Made by a program: the position numbers and the translations under genes. Below are positions 1 through 12,300 of a DNA stretch of 64,000 nucleotides, piece after piece. The DNA is from Clusia tigrina (Eukaryota > Arthropoda > Insecta > Diptera > Clusiidae): positions 491,526 to 555,525 of the forward strand of contig CAKKTE020000496.1 in NCBI GenBank assembly GCA_920105625.2. Direction: 5' to 3'. The notes under the pieces were generated by a model. It worked only from the letters and a program-made list of their open reading frames with translations, was not told where the DNA came from and did not search any database. Position 1 is the first letter of the stretch. Each line of letters starts with the position of its first letter.

Positions 1-1173
1 CGTGTACTTTATTGTTACAAAATTTCAAGGTTTTTGACGCTCCAGTAAAAAGTTACAAGCATTTGTATGCTGCAAACTTTGATAGGTGTAGGACGTACTG
101 TTTAGAAGTTAGGGCCATTTGAAGTTCTATCAGTTTTTGATTTTGGACTCAAGGGTAGCATAGCTTTGAGCGATGGCTTAAATTGAAAAGTGGCTCGAGT
201 ACTTTATTGTTACAAAATTTCAAGATTTTATGTCGCCCAGTAAAAAGTTGCAAGCATTTGTATGTTGCAAACTTTAATAGGTGTAGGACGTGCCGTATAG
301 AAGTTAGGGCCATTTGAAGTTTTATCAGTGTTTAGTTTGGGACTCAAGGTTAGCATAGCTTTGAGCGATGGCTTAAATTGACAAGAGGCTCAAGTACTTT
401 ATTGTTACAAAATTTCAAGGTTTTATGACGCTCCAGTAAAAAGTTACAAGCATTTGTATGTTGCAAACTTTGATAGGAGTAGGACGTACCATATAGAAGT
501 TAGGGCCATTTGAAGTTTTATCAGTGTTTGATTTTGGACTCAAGGGTCGCATAGCTTTGAGCGATAGCTTAAATTGACAAGAGGCTCGAGTACTTTATTG
601 TTACAAAATTTCAAGCTTTTATGACGCTCCAGTAAAAAGTTACAAGCATTTGTATGTTGCAAAATTTGATAGGTGTAGGACGTACCGTATATAAGTTAGG
701 GCCATTTGAAGTTTTATCAGTGTTTGATTTGGAACTCAACGGTAGCATAGCTTTGAGCGATAGCTTAAATTGACAAGAGGCTCGAGTACTTTATTGTTAA
801 AAAATTTCAAGGTTTAATGACGCTCAGTAAAAAGTTACCAGCATTTGTATGTTGCAAACTTTGATAGGTGTAGGACGTACCGTATAGAAGTTAGGGCCAT
901 TTGGAGTTTTATCAGTGTTTGATTTGGGACTCAAGTGTAGCATGGCTTTGAGCGATAGCGTAAATTGACAAGAGGCTCGAGTACTTTATTGTTACAAAAT
1001 TTCGAGGTTTTATGACGCTCCAGTAAAAAGTTACAAGAATTTGTATGTTGCAAACTTTGATAGGTGTTGGACCTACCGTATAGAAGTTAGGGCCATTTGA
1101 AGTTTTATCAGTGTTTAATTTGGGACTCAAGGGTAGCATAGCATTGAGCGATAACTTAAATTGACAAGAGGCT
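1..1173 (+). repeat. Six-monomer block P-Q-R-S-T-U (first copy)
   Basis: Six types follow in order. P at 1 has CTGCAAAC, TACTGTTTAG, GTTCTATC and GATGGC. Q at 196 has GTCGCCCAG, GTTGCAAGC, TTAATAGG and GTGCCG. R at 391 has CTCAAG, GGAGTAGG and CCATATAG. S at 587 has CAAGCTTTTA, GCAAAATTTG, TATATAAG and AACTCAACGG. T at 783 has GGTTTAATG, CTCAGTA, TTACCAG and CATGGC. U at 978 has TTCGAGG, GACCTACC and GATAAC. The next monomer at 1174 is P again. This order recurs through much of the window and is the likely progenitor series from which larger HORs were built. Confidence 0.85.
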
Positions 1174-1593
1174 CGAGTACTTTATTGTTACAAAATTTCA
1201 AGGTTTTATGACGCTACAGTAAAAAGTTACAAGCATTTGTATGCTGCAAACTTTGATAGGTGTAGGACGTACTGTTTAGAAGTTAGGGCCATTTGAAGTT
1301 CTATCAGTGTTTGATTTTGGACTCAAGGGTAGCATAGCTTTGAGCGATGGCTTAAATTTACAAGTGGCTCGAGTACTTTATTGTTACAAAATTTCAAGGT
1401 TTTATGACGCTCCAGTAAAAAGTTACAAGCATTTGTATGCTGCAAACTTTGATAGGTGTAGGACGTACCGTACAGAAGTTAGGGCCATTTGAAATCTTAT
1501 ACGTGTTTGATTTGGGACTCAAGGGTAGCATAGCTTTGAGCGATAGCTTAAATTGACAAGAGGCTCGAGTACTTTATTGTTACAAAATTTCAA
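1..1593 (+). repeat. Segment duplicated at 4111-5703
   Basis: Bases 1-1593 match 4111-5703 at a constant shift of 4110 bp, including private features such as the CGTGTAC start and the TTTTTGACG one-base deletion. The match breaks at 1594 (CAAGC here, CAAGA in the other copy). The first part also matches 14881 onward. The window therefore begins inside a copy of the P-Q-R-S-T-U series. Confidence 0.85.
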
Positions 1594-2481
1594 GCTTTTA
1601 TGACGCTCCAGTAAAAAGTTACAAGCATTTGTATGTTGCAAAATTTGATAGGTGTAGGACGTACTGTTTAGAAGTTAGGGCCATTTGAAGTTTTATCAGT
1701 GTTTGATTTTGGACTCAAGGGTCGCATAGCTTTGAGCGATAGCTTAAATTGACAAGAGGCTCGAGTACTTTATTGTTACAAAATTTCAAGCTTTTATGAC
1801 GCTCCAGTAAAAAGTTACAAGCATTTGTATGTTGCAAACTTTGATAGGTGTAGGACGTACTGTTTAGAAGTTAGGGCCATTTGAAGTTTTATCAGTGTTT
1901 GATTTTGGACTCAAGGGTCGCATAGCTTTGAGCGATAGCTTAAATTGACAAGAGGCTCGAGTACTTTATTGTTAAAAAATTTCAAGCTTTTATGACGCTC
2001 CAGTAAAAAGTTACAAGCATTTGTATGTTGCAAAATTTGATAGGTGTAGGACGTACCGTATATAAGTTAGGGCCATTTGAAGTTTTATCAGTGTTTGATT
2101 TGGAACTCAACGGTAGCATAGCTTTGAGCGATAGCTTAAATTGACAAGAGGCTCGAGTACTTTATTGTTAAAAAATTTCAAGGTTTAATGACGCTCAGTA
2201 AAAAGTTACCAGCATTTGTATGTTGCAAACTTTGATAGGTGTAGGACGTACCGTATAGAAGTTAGGGCCATTTGAAGTTTTATCAGTGTTTGATTTGGGA
2301 CTCAAGGGTAGCAGAGCTTTGAGCGATAGCTTAAATTGACAAGAGGCTCGAATACTTTATTTTTACAAAATTTCAAGGTTTTATGACGCTCCAGTTAAAA
2401 GTTACAAGCATTTGTATGTTGCAAACTTTGATAGATGTAGGACGTACCGTATAGAAGTTAGGGCCATTTGAAGTTTTATCA
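1594..2481 (+). repeat. Mosaic of S-, P- and T-like monomers
   Basis: About four and a half monomers join features that are normally on different types. Two consecutive units (from about 1566 and 1762) combine the S-type CAAGCTTTTA start with P-type TACTGTTTAG and an R-type GGGTCGC end. They are followed by an S unit and a T-like unit whose end reads GCAGAGC instead of CATGGC. This looks like repeated exchange between neighbouring types. No gene or non-satellite sequence is present. Confidence 0.7.
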
Positions 2482-5400
2482 GTGTTTGATTTGGGACTCA
2501 AGGGTAGCATAGCTTTGAGCGATAGCTTAAATTGACAAGAGGCTCGAGTACTTTATTGTTACAAAATTTCAAGATTTTATGACGCTCCAGTAAAAAGTTA
2601 CAAGCATTTGTATGTTGCAAACTTTGATAGGTGTAGGACGTAGCGTATAGAAGGTAGGGCCATTTGAAGTTTTATCAGTATTTGATTTGGGACTCAAGGG
2701 TAGCATAGCTTTGAGCGATAGCTTAAATTGGCAAGTGGCTCGAGTACTTTATTGTTACAAAATTTCAAGGTTTTATGACGCTCTAGTAAAAAGTTACAAG
2801 CATTTGTATGTTGCAAACGTTGATAGGTGTAGGACGTACCGTATAAAATTTAGGGCCATTTGAAGTTTTAGCAGTGGTTGATTTGGGACTCAAGGGTAGG
2901 AGAGCTTTGAACGATAGCTTAAATTGACAAGAGGCTCGAGAAATTTCTTGTTACAAAATTTCAAGGTTTTATGACGCTCCAGTAAAAAGTTACAAGCATT
3001 TGTATGTTGCAAACTTTGATAGGTGTAGGACGTACCATATAGAAGTTAGGGCCATTTTTAGTTTTATCAGTGTTTGATTTGGGACTCAAGGGTAGCATAG
3101 CTTTGAGCGATGGCTTAAATTGACAAGAGGCTCAAGTACTTTATTGTTACCAAATTTCAAGGTTTTATGACGCTCCAGTAAAAGGTTACAAGCATTTGTA
3201 TGTTGCAAACTTTGATAGGTGTAGGACGTACCATATAGAAGTTAGGGCCATTTTTAGTTTTATCAGTGTTTGATTTTGGACTCAAGGGTAGCATAGCTTT
3301 GAGCGATGGCTTAAATTGACAAGAGGCTCGAGTACTTTATTGTTACAAAATTTCAAGATTTTATGTCGCCCAGTAAAAAGTTGCAAGCATTTGTATGTTG
3401 CAAACTTTAATAGGTGTAGGACGTGCCGTATAGAAGTTAGCGCCATTTGAAGTTTTATCAGTGTTTAGTTTGGGACTCAAGGTTAGCACAGCTTTGAGCG
3501 ATGGCTTAAATTGACAAGAGGCTCAAGTACTTTATTGTTACCAAATTTCAAGGTTTTATGACGCTCCAGTAAAAAGTTACAAGCATTTGTATGTTGCAAA
3601 ATTTGATAGGTGTAGGACGTACCGTATATAAGTTAGGGCCATTTGAAGTTTTCTCAGTGTTTAATTTGGAACTCAACGGTAGCATAGCTTTGAGCGATAG
3701 CTTAAATTGACAAGAGGCTCGAGTACTTTATTGTTACAAAATTTCAAGGTTTAATGACGCTCAGTAAAAAGTTACCAGCATTTGTATGTTGCAAACTTTG
3801 ATAGGTGTAGGACGTACCGTATAGAAGTTAGGGCCATTTGGAGTTTTATCAGTGTTTGATTTGGGACTCAAGGGTAGCATGGCTTTGAGCGATAGCGTAA
3901 ATTGACAATAGGCTCGAGTACTTTATTGTAACAAAATTTCGAGGTTTTATGACGCTCCAGTAAAAAGTTACAAGCATTTGTATGTTGCAAACTTTGATAG
4001 GTGTACGACCTACCGTATAGAAGTTAGGGCCATTTGTAGTTTTATCAGTGTTTGATTTGGGACTCAAGGGTAGCATAGCTTTGAGCGATAACTTAAATTG
4101 ACAAGAGGCTCGTGTACTTTATTGTTACAAAATTTCAAGGTTTTTGACGCTCCAGTAAAAAGTTACAAGCATTTGTATGCTGCAAACTTTGATAGGTGTA
4201 GGACGTACTGTTTAGAAGTTAGGGCCATTTGAAGTTCTATCAGTTTTTGATTTTGGACTCAAGGGTAGCATAGCTTTGAGCGATGGCTTAAATTGAAAAG
4301 TGGCTCGAGTACTTTATTGTTACAAAATTTCAAGATTTTATGTCGCCCAGTAAAAAGTTGCAAGCATTTGTATGTTGCAAACTTTAATAGGTGTAGGACG
4401 TGCCGTATAGAAGTTAGGGCCATTTGAAGTTTTATCAGTGTTTAGTTTGGGACTCAAGGTTAGCATAGCTTTGAACGATGGCTTAAATTGACAAGAGGCT
4501 CAAGTACTTTATTGTTACAAAATTTCAAGGTTTTATGACGCTCCAGTAAAAAGTTACAAGCATTTGTATGTTGCAAACTTTGATAGGAGTAGGACGTACC
4601 ATATAGAAGTTAGGGCCATTTGAAGTTTTATCAGTGTTTGATTTTGGACTCAAGGGTCGCATAGCTTTGAGCGATAGCTTAAATTGACAAGAGGCTCGAG
4701 TACTTTATTGTTACAAAATTTCAAGCTTTTATGACGCTCCAGTAAAAAGTTACAAGCATTTGTATGTTGCAAAATTTGATAGGTGTAGGACGTACCGTAT
4801 ATAAGTTAGGGCCATTTGAAGTTTTATCAGTGTTTGATTTGGAACTCAACGGTAGCATAGCTTTGAGCGATAGCTTAAATTGACAAGAGGCTCGAGTACT
4901 TTATTGTTAAAAAATTTCAAGGTTTAATGACGCTCAGTAAAAAGTTACCAGCATTTGTATGTTGCAAACTTTGATAGGTGTAGGACGTACCGTATAGAAG
5001 TTAGGGCCATTTGGAGTTTTATCAGTGTTTGATTTGGGACTCAAGTGTAGCATGGCTTTGAGCGATAGCGTAAATTGACAAGAGGCTCGAGTACTTTATT
5101 GTTACAAAATTTCGAGGTTTTATGACGCTCCAGTAAAAAGTTACAAGAATTTGTATGTTGCAAACTTTGATAGGTGTTGGACCTACCGTATAGAAGTTAG
5201 GGCCATTTGAAGTTTTATCAGTGTTTAATTTGGGACTCAAGGGTAGCATAGCATTGAGCGATAACTTAAATTGACAAGAGGCTCGAGTACTTTATTGTTA
5301 CAAAATTTCAAGGTTTTATGACGCTACAGTAAAAAGTTACAAGCATTTGTATGCTGCAAACTTTGATAGGTGTAGGACGTACTGTTTAGAAGTTAGGGCC

Positions 5401-5507
5401 ATTTGAAGTTCTATCAGTGTTTGATTTTGGACTCAAGGGTAGCATAGCTTTGAGCGATGGCTTAAATTTACAAGTGGCTCGAGTACTTTATTGTTACAAA
5501 ATTTCAA
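2482..5507 (+). repeat. 3.03-kb block, copy 1 (partner 13252-16277)
   Basis: This stretch matches 13252-16277 at a constant shift of 10770 bp with only a few substitutions, for example 3665 (TTAATT against TTGATT), 4033 (GTAGT against GAAGT) and 4235 (TTTTTG against TCTTTG). It includes rare markers: GTAGCGTATAG at 2639, CGAGAAATTTC near 2937, and AAAGGTTACAAG near 3181. Both edges are sharp: GAAGTTTTATC against GAAATCTTATAC just before 2482, and CAAGG against CAAGA at 5508. The 24-mer tandem pair lies between the partners, so the block overlaps the start of that pair. Confidence 0.85.
4111..5283 (+). repeat. Six-monomer block P-Q-R-S-T-U (second copy)
   Basis: Types P, Q, R, S, T and U start at 4111, 4306, 4501, 4697, 4893 and 5088, with P again at 5284; the length is 1173 bp, as in the first copy. 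The block overlaps the beginning of the 24-monomer HOR, which starts with its S monomer at 4697. The 6-mer order is therefore older than, and embedded in, the larger HOR. Confidence 0.85.
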
Positions 5508-6262
5508 GGTTTTATGACGCTCCAGTAAAAAGTTACAAGCATTTGTATGCTGCAAACTTTGATAGGTGTAGGACGTACCGTACAGAAGTTAGGGCCATTT
5601 GAAATCTTATACGTGTTTGATTTGGGACTCAAGGGTAGCATAGCTTTGAGCGATAGCTTAAATTGACAAGAGGCTCGAGTACTTTATTGTTACAAAATTT
5701 CAAGATTTTATGACGCTCCAGTAAAAAGTTACAAGCATTTGTATGTTGCAAACTTTGATAGGTGTAGGACGTACCGTATAGAAGTTAGGGCCATTTGAAG
5801 TTTTATCAGTGTTTGATTTGGGACTCAAGGGTAGCATAGCTTTGAGCGATAGCTTAAATTGACAAGAGGCTCGAGTACTTTATTGTTACAAAATTTCAAG
5901 GTTTTATGACGCTCCAGTAAAAAGTTACCAGCATTTGTATGTTGCAAACTTGATAGGTTTAGGACGTACCGTATAGAAGTTAGGGCCATTTGGAGTTTTA
6001 ATATTGTTTGATTTGGGACTCAAGGGTAGCATGGCTTTGAGCGATAGCGTAAATTGACAAGAGGCTCGAGTACTTTATTGTTACAAAATTTCAAGGTTTT
6101 TTGACGCTCCAGTAAAAAGATACCAGCATTTGTATGCTGCAAACTTTGATAGGTGTATGACGTACCGTATAGAAGTTAGGGCCATTTGAAGTCTTATCCG
6201 TGTTTGATTTGGGACTCAAGGGTAGCATAGCTTTGAGCGATAGCTTAAATTGACAAGAGGCT
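4893..6262 (+). repeat. 7-monomer unit, first internal copy in A
   Basis: Unit of 1370 bp starting with type T (TTAAAAAATTT, GGTTTAATG, CTCAG). It continues with U, P (ending AAATTTACAAGTGG), a V type with GTACAGAAG and GAAATCTTATACG, a near-consensus monomer, a TTTGGAG/CATGGC monomer and a unit with TTTTTTGACG and GTCTTATCC. A second copy starts at 6263. Private bases here are the missing T near 5947 and AAAAAGATACC at 6115. Confidence 0.8.
5676..5871 (+). repeat. Representative full-length 196-bp monomer
   Basis: This unit differs from the majority sequence at only one position I noticed (CAAGA for CAAGG at about unit base 30), so it serves as a reference for numbering. In this phase, CTCGAG spans the unit boundary, CAAAATTTC is at 18-26, TTTTATGACGCTCCAG at 31-46, TAAAAAGTTACAAG at 47-60, TTGCAA at 71-76, GTAGGACGTACC at 89-100, AGTTAGGGCCATTTG at 108-122, GGGACTCAAGGG at 145-156 and ATAGCTTTGAGCGATAGCTT at 161-180. 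The GTAGGACGTACC to GCCATTTG stretch is the least variable across types. Confidence 0.9.
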
Positions 6263-7633
6263 CGAGTACTTTATTGTTAAAAAATTTCAAGGTTTAATGA
6301 CGCTCAGTAAAAAGTTACCAGCATTTGTATGTTGCAAACTTTGATAGGTGTAGGACGTACCGTATAGAAGTTAGGGCCATTTGGAGTTTTATCAGTGTTT
6401 GATTTGGGACTCAAGTGTAGCATGGCTTTGAGCGATAGCGTAAATTGACAAGAGGCTCGAGTACTTTATTGTTACAAAATTTCGAGGTTTTATGACGCTC
6501 CAGTAAAAAGTTACAAGAATTTGTATGTTGCAAACTTTGATAGGTGTTGGACCTACCGTATAGAAGTTAGGGCCATTTGAAGTTTTATCAGTGTTTAATT
6601 TGGGACTCAAGGGTAGCATAGCTTTGAGCGATAACTTAAATTGACAAGAGGCTCGAGTACTTTATTGTTACAAAATTTCAAGGTTTTATGACGCTACAGT
6701 AAAAAGTTACAAGCATTTGTATGCTGCAAACTTTGATAGGTGTAGGACGTACTGTTTAGAAGTTAGGGCCATTTGAAGTTCTATCAGTGTTTGATTTTGG
6801 ACTCAAGGGTAGCATAGCTTTGAGCGATGGCTTAAATTTACAAGTGGCTCGAGTACTTTATTGTTACAAAATTTCAAGGTTTTATGACGCTCCAGTAAAA
6901 AGTTACAAGCATTTGTATGCTGCAAACTTTGATAGGTGTAGGACGTACCGTACAGAAGTTAGGGCCATTTGAAATCTTATACGTGTTTGATTTGGGACTC
7001 AAGGGTAGCATAGCTTTGAGCGATAGCTTAAATTGACAAGAGGCTCGAGTACTTTATTGTTACAAAATTTCAAGATTTTATGACGCTCCAGTAAAAAGTT
7101 ACAAGCATTTGTATGTTGCAAACTTTGATAGGTGTAGGACGTACCGTATAGAAGTTAGGGCCATTTGAAGTTTTATCAGTGTTTGATTTGGGACTCAAGG
7201 GTAGCATAGCTTTGAGCGATAGCTTAAATTGACAAGAGGCTCGAGTACTTTATTGTTACAAAATTTCAAGGTTTTATGACGCTCCAGTAAAAAGTTACCA
7301 GCATTTGTATGTTGCAAACTTTGATAGGTTTAGGACGTACCGTATAGAAGTTAGGGCCATTTGGAGTTTTAATAGTGTTTGATTTGGGACTCAAGGGTAG
7401 CATGGCTTTGAGCGATAGCGTAAATTGACAAGAGGCTCGAGTACTTTATTGTTACAAAATTTCAAGGTTTTTTGACGCTCCAGTAAAAAGTTACCAGCAT
7501 TTGTATGCTGCAAACTTTGATAGGTGTATGACGTACCGTATAGAAGTTAGGGCCATTTGAAGTCTTATCCGTGTTTGATTTGGGACTCAAGGGTAGCATA
7601 GCTTTGAGCGATAGCTTAAATTGACAAGAGGCT
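6263..7633 (+). repeat. 7-monomer unit, second internal copy in A
   Basis: Adjacent direct repeat of the preceding 1370-bp unit, 1371 bp here because the base lost near 5947 in the first copy is present. Similarity stops where the next monomer reads CAAGATTTTATG with GTAACGTATAG instead of a T monomer. The same pair is found in copy B, so the internal duplication predates the 24-mer duplication. Confidence 0.8.
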
Positions 7634-9396
7634 CGAGTACTTTATTGTTACAAAATTTCAAGATTTTATGACGCTCCAGTAAAAAGTTACAAGCATTTGT
7701 ATGTTGCAAACTTTGATAGGTGTAGGACGTAACGTATAGAAGGTAGGGCCATTTGAAGTTTTATCAGTATTTGATTTGGGACTCAAGGGTAGCATAGCAT
7801 TGAGCGATAGCTTAAATTGGCAAGAGGCTCGAGTACTTTCTTGTTACAAAATTTCAAGGTTTTATGACGCTCCAGTAAAAAGTTACAAGCATTCGTATGT
7901 TGCAAACTTTAATAGGTGTAGGACGTACCGTATAGAAGTTAGGGCCATTTGAAGTTTTATCAGTGTTTGATTTGGGACTCAAGGGTAGCAGAGCTTTGAG
8001 CGATAGCTTAAATTGACAAGAGGCTCGAATACTTTCTTTTTACAAAATTTCAAGGTTTTATGACGCTCCAGTTAAAAGTTACAAGCATTTGTATGTTGCA
8101 AACTTTGATAGATGTAGGACGTACCGTATAGAAGTTAGGGCCATTTGAAGTTTTATCAGTGTTTGATTTGGGACTCAAGGGTAGCATAGCTTTGAGCGAT
8201 AGCTTAAATTGACAAGAGGCTCGAGTACTTTATTGTTAAAAAATTTCAAGGTTTTATGACGCTCCAGTAAAAAGTTACAAGCATTTGTATGCTGCAAACT
8301 TTGATAGGTGTAGGACGTACCGTTTAGAAGTTAGGGCCATTTGAAGTTCTATCAGTGTTTGATTTGGGACTCAAGATTAGCATAGCTTTGAGCGATAGCT
8401 TAAATTGACAAGAGGCTCGAGTACTTTATTGTTACAAAATTTCAAGGTTTTATGACGCTCCAGTAAAAAGTTACAAGCATTTGTATGCTGCAAACTTTGA
8501 TAGGTTTAGGACTTACCGTATAGAAGTTAGGGCCATTTGAAATCTTATACGTGTTTGATTTGGGACTCAAGGGTAGCATAGCTTTGAGCGATAGCTTAAA
8601 TTGACAAGAGGCTCGAGTACTTTATTGTTACAAAATTTCAAGATTTTATGACGCTCCAGTAAAAAGTTACAAGCATTTGTATGTTGCAAACTTTGATAGG
8701 TGTAGGACGTAGCGTATAGAAGGTAGGGCCATTTGAAGTTTTATCAGTATTTGATTTGGGACTCAAGGGTAGCATAGCTTTGAGCGATAGCTTAAATTGG
8801 CAAGTGGCTCGAGTACTTTATTGTTACAAAATTTCAAGGTTTTATGACGCTCTAGTAAAAAGTTACAAGCATTTGTATGTTGCAAACGTTGATAGGTGTA
8901 GGACGTACCGTATAAAATTTAGGGCCATTTGAAGTTTTAGCAGTGGTTGATTTGGGACTCAAGGGTAGGAGAGCTTTGAACGATAGCTTAAATTGACAAG
9001 AGGCTCGAGAAATTTCTTGTTACAAAATTTCAAGGTTTTATGACGCTCCAGTAAAAAGTTACAAGCATTTGTATGTTGCAAACTTTGATAGGTGTAGGAC
9101 GTACCATATAGAAGTTAGGGCCATTTTTAGTTTTATCAGTGTTTGATTTTGGACTCAAGGGTAGCATAGCTTTGAGCGATGGCTTAAATTGACAAGAGGC
9201 TCGAGTACTTTATTGTTACAAAATTTCAAGATTTTATGTCGCCCAGTAAAAAGTTGCAAGCATTTGTATGTTGCAAACTTTAATAGGTGTAGGACGTGCC
9301 GTATAGAAGTTAGCGCCATTTGAAGTTTTATCAGTGTTTAGTTTGGGACTCAAGGTTAGCACAGCTTTGAGCGATGGCTTAAATTGACAAGAGGCT

Positions 9397-12300
9397 CGAG
9401 TACTTTATTGTTACAAAATTTCAAGCTTTTATGACGCTCCAGTAAAAAGTTACAAGCATTTGTATGTTGCAAAATTTGATAGGTGTAGGACGTACCGTAT
9501 ATAAGTTAGGGCCATTTGAAGTTTTATCAGTGTTTGATTTGGAACTCAACGGTAGCATAGCTTTGAGCGATAGCTTAAATTGACAAGAGGCTCGAGTACT
9601 TTATTGTTAAAAAATTTCAAGGTTTAATGACGCTCAGTAAAAAGTTACCAGCATTTGTATGTTGCAAACTTTGATAGGTGTAGGACGTACCGTATAGAAG
9701 TTAGGGCCATTTGGAGTTTTATCAGTGTTTGATTTGGGACTCAAGTGTAGCATGGCTTTGAGCGATAGCGTAAATTGACAAGAGGCTCGAGTACTTTATT
9801 GTTACAAAATTTCGAGGTTTTATGACGCTCCAGTAAAAAGTTACAAGAATTTGTATGTTGCAAACTTTGATAGGTGTTGGACCTACCGTATAGAAGTTAG
9901 GGCCATTTGAAGTTTTATCAGTGTTTAATTTGGGACTCAAGGGTAGCATAGCTTTGAGCGATAACTTAAATTGACAAGAGGCTCGAGTACTTTATTGTTA
10001 CAAAATTTCAAGGTTTTATGACGCTACAGTAAAAAGTTACAAGCATTTGTATGCTGCAAACTTTGATAGGTGTAGGACGTACTGTTTAGAAGTTAGGGCC
10101 ATTTGAAGTTCTATCAGTGTTTGATTTTGGACTCAAGGGTAGCATAGCTTTGAGCGATGGCTTAAATTTACAAGTGGCTCGAGTACTTTATTGTTACAAA
10201 ATTTCAAGGTTTTATGACGCTCCAGTAAAAAGTTACAAGCATTTGTATGCTGCAAACTTTGATAGGTGTAGGACGTACCGTACAGAAGTTAGGGCCATTT
10301 GAAATCTTATACGTGTTTGATTTGGGACTCAAGGGTAGCATAGCTTTGAGCGATAGCTTAAATTGACAAGAGGCTCGAGTACTTTATTGTTACAAAATTT
10401 CAAGATTTTATGACGCTCCAGTAAAAAGTTACAAGCATTTGTATGTTGCAAACTTTGATAGGTGTAGGACGTACCGTATAGAAGTTAGGGCCATTTGAAG
10501 TTTTATCAGTGTTTGATTTGGGACTCAAGGGTAGCATACCTTTGAGCGATAGCTTAAATTGACAAGAGGCTCGAGTACTTTATTGTTACAAAATTTCAAG
10601 GTTTTATGACGCTCCAGTAAAAAGTTACCAGCATTTGTATGTTGCAAACTTTGATAGGTTTAGGACGTACCGTATAGAAGTTAGGGCCATTTGGAGTTTT
10701 AATAGTGTTTGATTTGGGACTCAAGGGTAGCATGGCTTTGAGCGATAGCGTAAATTGACAAGAGGCTCGAGTACTTTATTGTTACAAAATTTCAAGGTTT
10801 TTTGACGCTCCAGTAAAAAGTTACCAGCATTTGTATGCTGCAAACTTTGATAGGTGTATGACGTACCGTATAGAAGTTAGGGCCATTTGAAGTCTTATCC
10901 GTGTTTGATTTGGGACTCAAGGGTAGCATAGCTTTGAGCGATAGCTTAAATTGACAAGAGGCTCGAGTACTTTATTGTTAAAAAATTTCAAGGTTTAATG
11001 ACGCTCAGTAAAAAGTTACCAGCATTTGTATGTTGCAAACTTTGATAGGTGTAGGACGTACCGTATAGAAGTTAGGGCCATTTGGAGTTTTATCAGTGTT
11101 TGATTTGGGACTCAAGTGTAGCATGGCTTTGAGCGATAGCGTAAATTGACAAGAGGCTCGAGTACTTTATTGTTACAAAATTTCGAGGTTTTATGACGCT
11201 CCAGTAAAAAGTTACAAGAATTTGTATGTTGCAAACTTTGATAGGTGTTGGACATACCGTATAGAAGTTAGGGCCATTTGAAGTTTTATCAGTGTTTAAT
11301 TTGGGACTCAAGGGTAGCATAGCTTTGAGCGATAACTTAAATTGACAAGAGGCTCGAGTACTTTATTGTTACAAAATTTCAAGGTTTTATGACGCTACAG
11401 TAAAAAGTTACAAGCATTTGTATGCTGCAAACTTTGATAGGTGTAGGACGTACTGTTTAGAAGTTAGGGCCATTTGAAGTTCTATCAGTGTTTGATTTTG
11501 GACTCAAGGGTAGCATAGCTTTGAGCGATGGCTTAAATTTACAAGTGGCTCGAGTACTTTATTGTTACAAAATTTCAAGGTTTTATGACGCCCCAGTAAA
11601 AAGTTACAAGCATTTGTATGCTGCAAACTTTGATAGGTGTAGGACGTACCGTACAGAAGTTAGGGCCATTTGAAATCTTATACGTGTTTGATTTGGGACT
11701 CAAGGGTAGCATAGCTTTGAGCGATAGCTTAAATTGACAAGAGGCTCGAGTACTTTATTGTTACAAAATTTCAAGATTTTATGACGCTCCAGTAAAAAGT
11801 TACAAGCATTTGTATGTTGCAAACTTTGATAGGTGTAGGACGTACCGTATAGAAGTTAGGGCCATTTGAAGTTTTATCAGTGTTTGATTTGGGACTCAAG
11901 GGTAGCATAGCTTTGAGCGATAGCTTAAATTGACAAGAGGCTCGAGTACTTTATTGTTACAAAATTTCAAGGTTTTATGACGCTCCAGTAAAAAGTTACC
12001 AGCATTTGTATGTTGCAAACTTTGATAGGTTTAGGACGTACCGTATAGAAGTTAGGGCCATTTGGAGTTTTAATAGTGTTTGATTTGGGACTCAAGGGTA
12101 GCATGGCTTTGAGCGATAGCGTAAATTGACAAGAGGCTCGAGTACTTTATTGTTACAAAATTTCAAGGTTTTTTGACGCTCCAGTAAAAAGTTACCAGCA
12201 TTTGTATGCTGCAAACTTTGATAGGTGTATGACGTACCGTATAGAAGTTAGGGCCATTTGAAGTCTTATCCGTGTTTGATTTGGGACTCAAGGGTAGCAT

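Larger units (their letters stand above)
4697..9396 (+). repeat. 24-monomer HOR, copy A (4700 bp)
   Basis: Copy A runs from the S monomer at 4697 to the matching S monomer at 9397, which is 24 units. Base-by-base landmarks recur at +4700, changing to +4701 after a private one-base loss in AAACTTGATAGG near 5947. Rare shared markers include ATTCGTATG (7893), GCTCGAATACTTTC (8025), the GTAGCG variant (8708) and CGAGAAATTTC (9006). Inside it, a 7-monomer unit is repeated twice (4893-6262 and 6263-7633). Near 9145-9397 copy A lacks monomers that copy B's neighbourhood keeps, so its right end has been shortened. Confidence 0.85.

Noticed and set aside
978..1040. Possible CENP-B box in TTCGAGGTTTTATGACG of U/W-type monomers
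   Set aside because: The core TTCG is present but the required A and CGGG positions do not match, so it does not fit the CENP-B box consensus.
912..1139. Recurrent 75-codon minus-strand open frame beginning MLPLSPK, with 60-85 codon relatives on both strands across the window
   Set aside because: It spans slightly more than one monomer and recurs only because the satellite does. 196 is not a multiple of 3, so each monomer changes frame and stops follow. Overlapping frames occur on opposite strands, copies change by satellite substitutions without codon bias, and no signal or domain is recognisable.
1307..1492. 61-codon plus-strand open frame (MFDFGLKGSIALSDG...) repeated at several sites
   Set aside because: It exists only where particular monomer types adjoin, overlaps the monomer boundary and has no start context or domain. 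It is a shadow of the tandem repeat.
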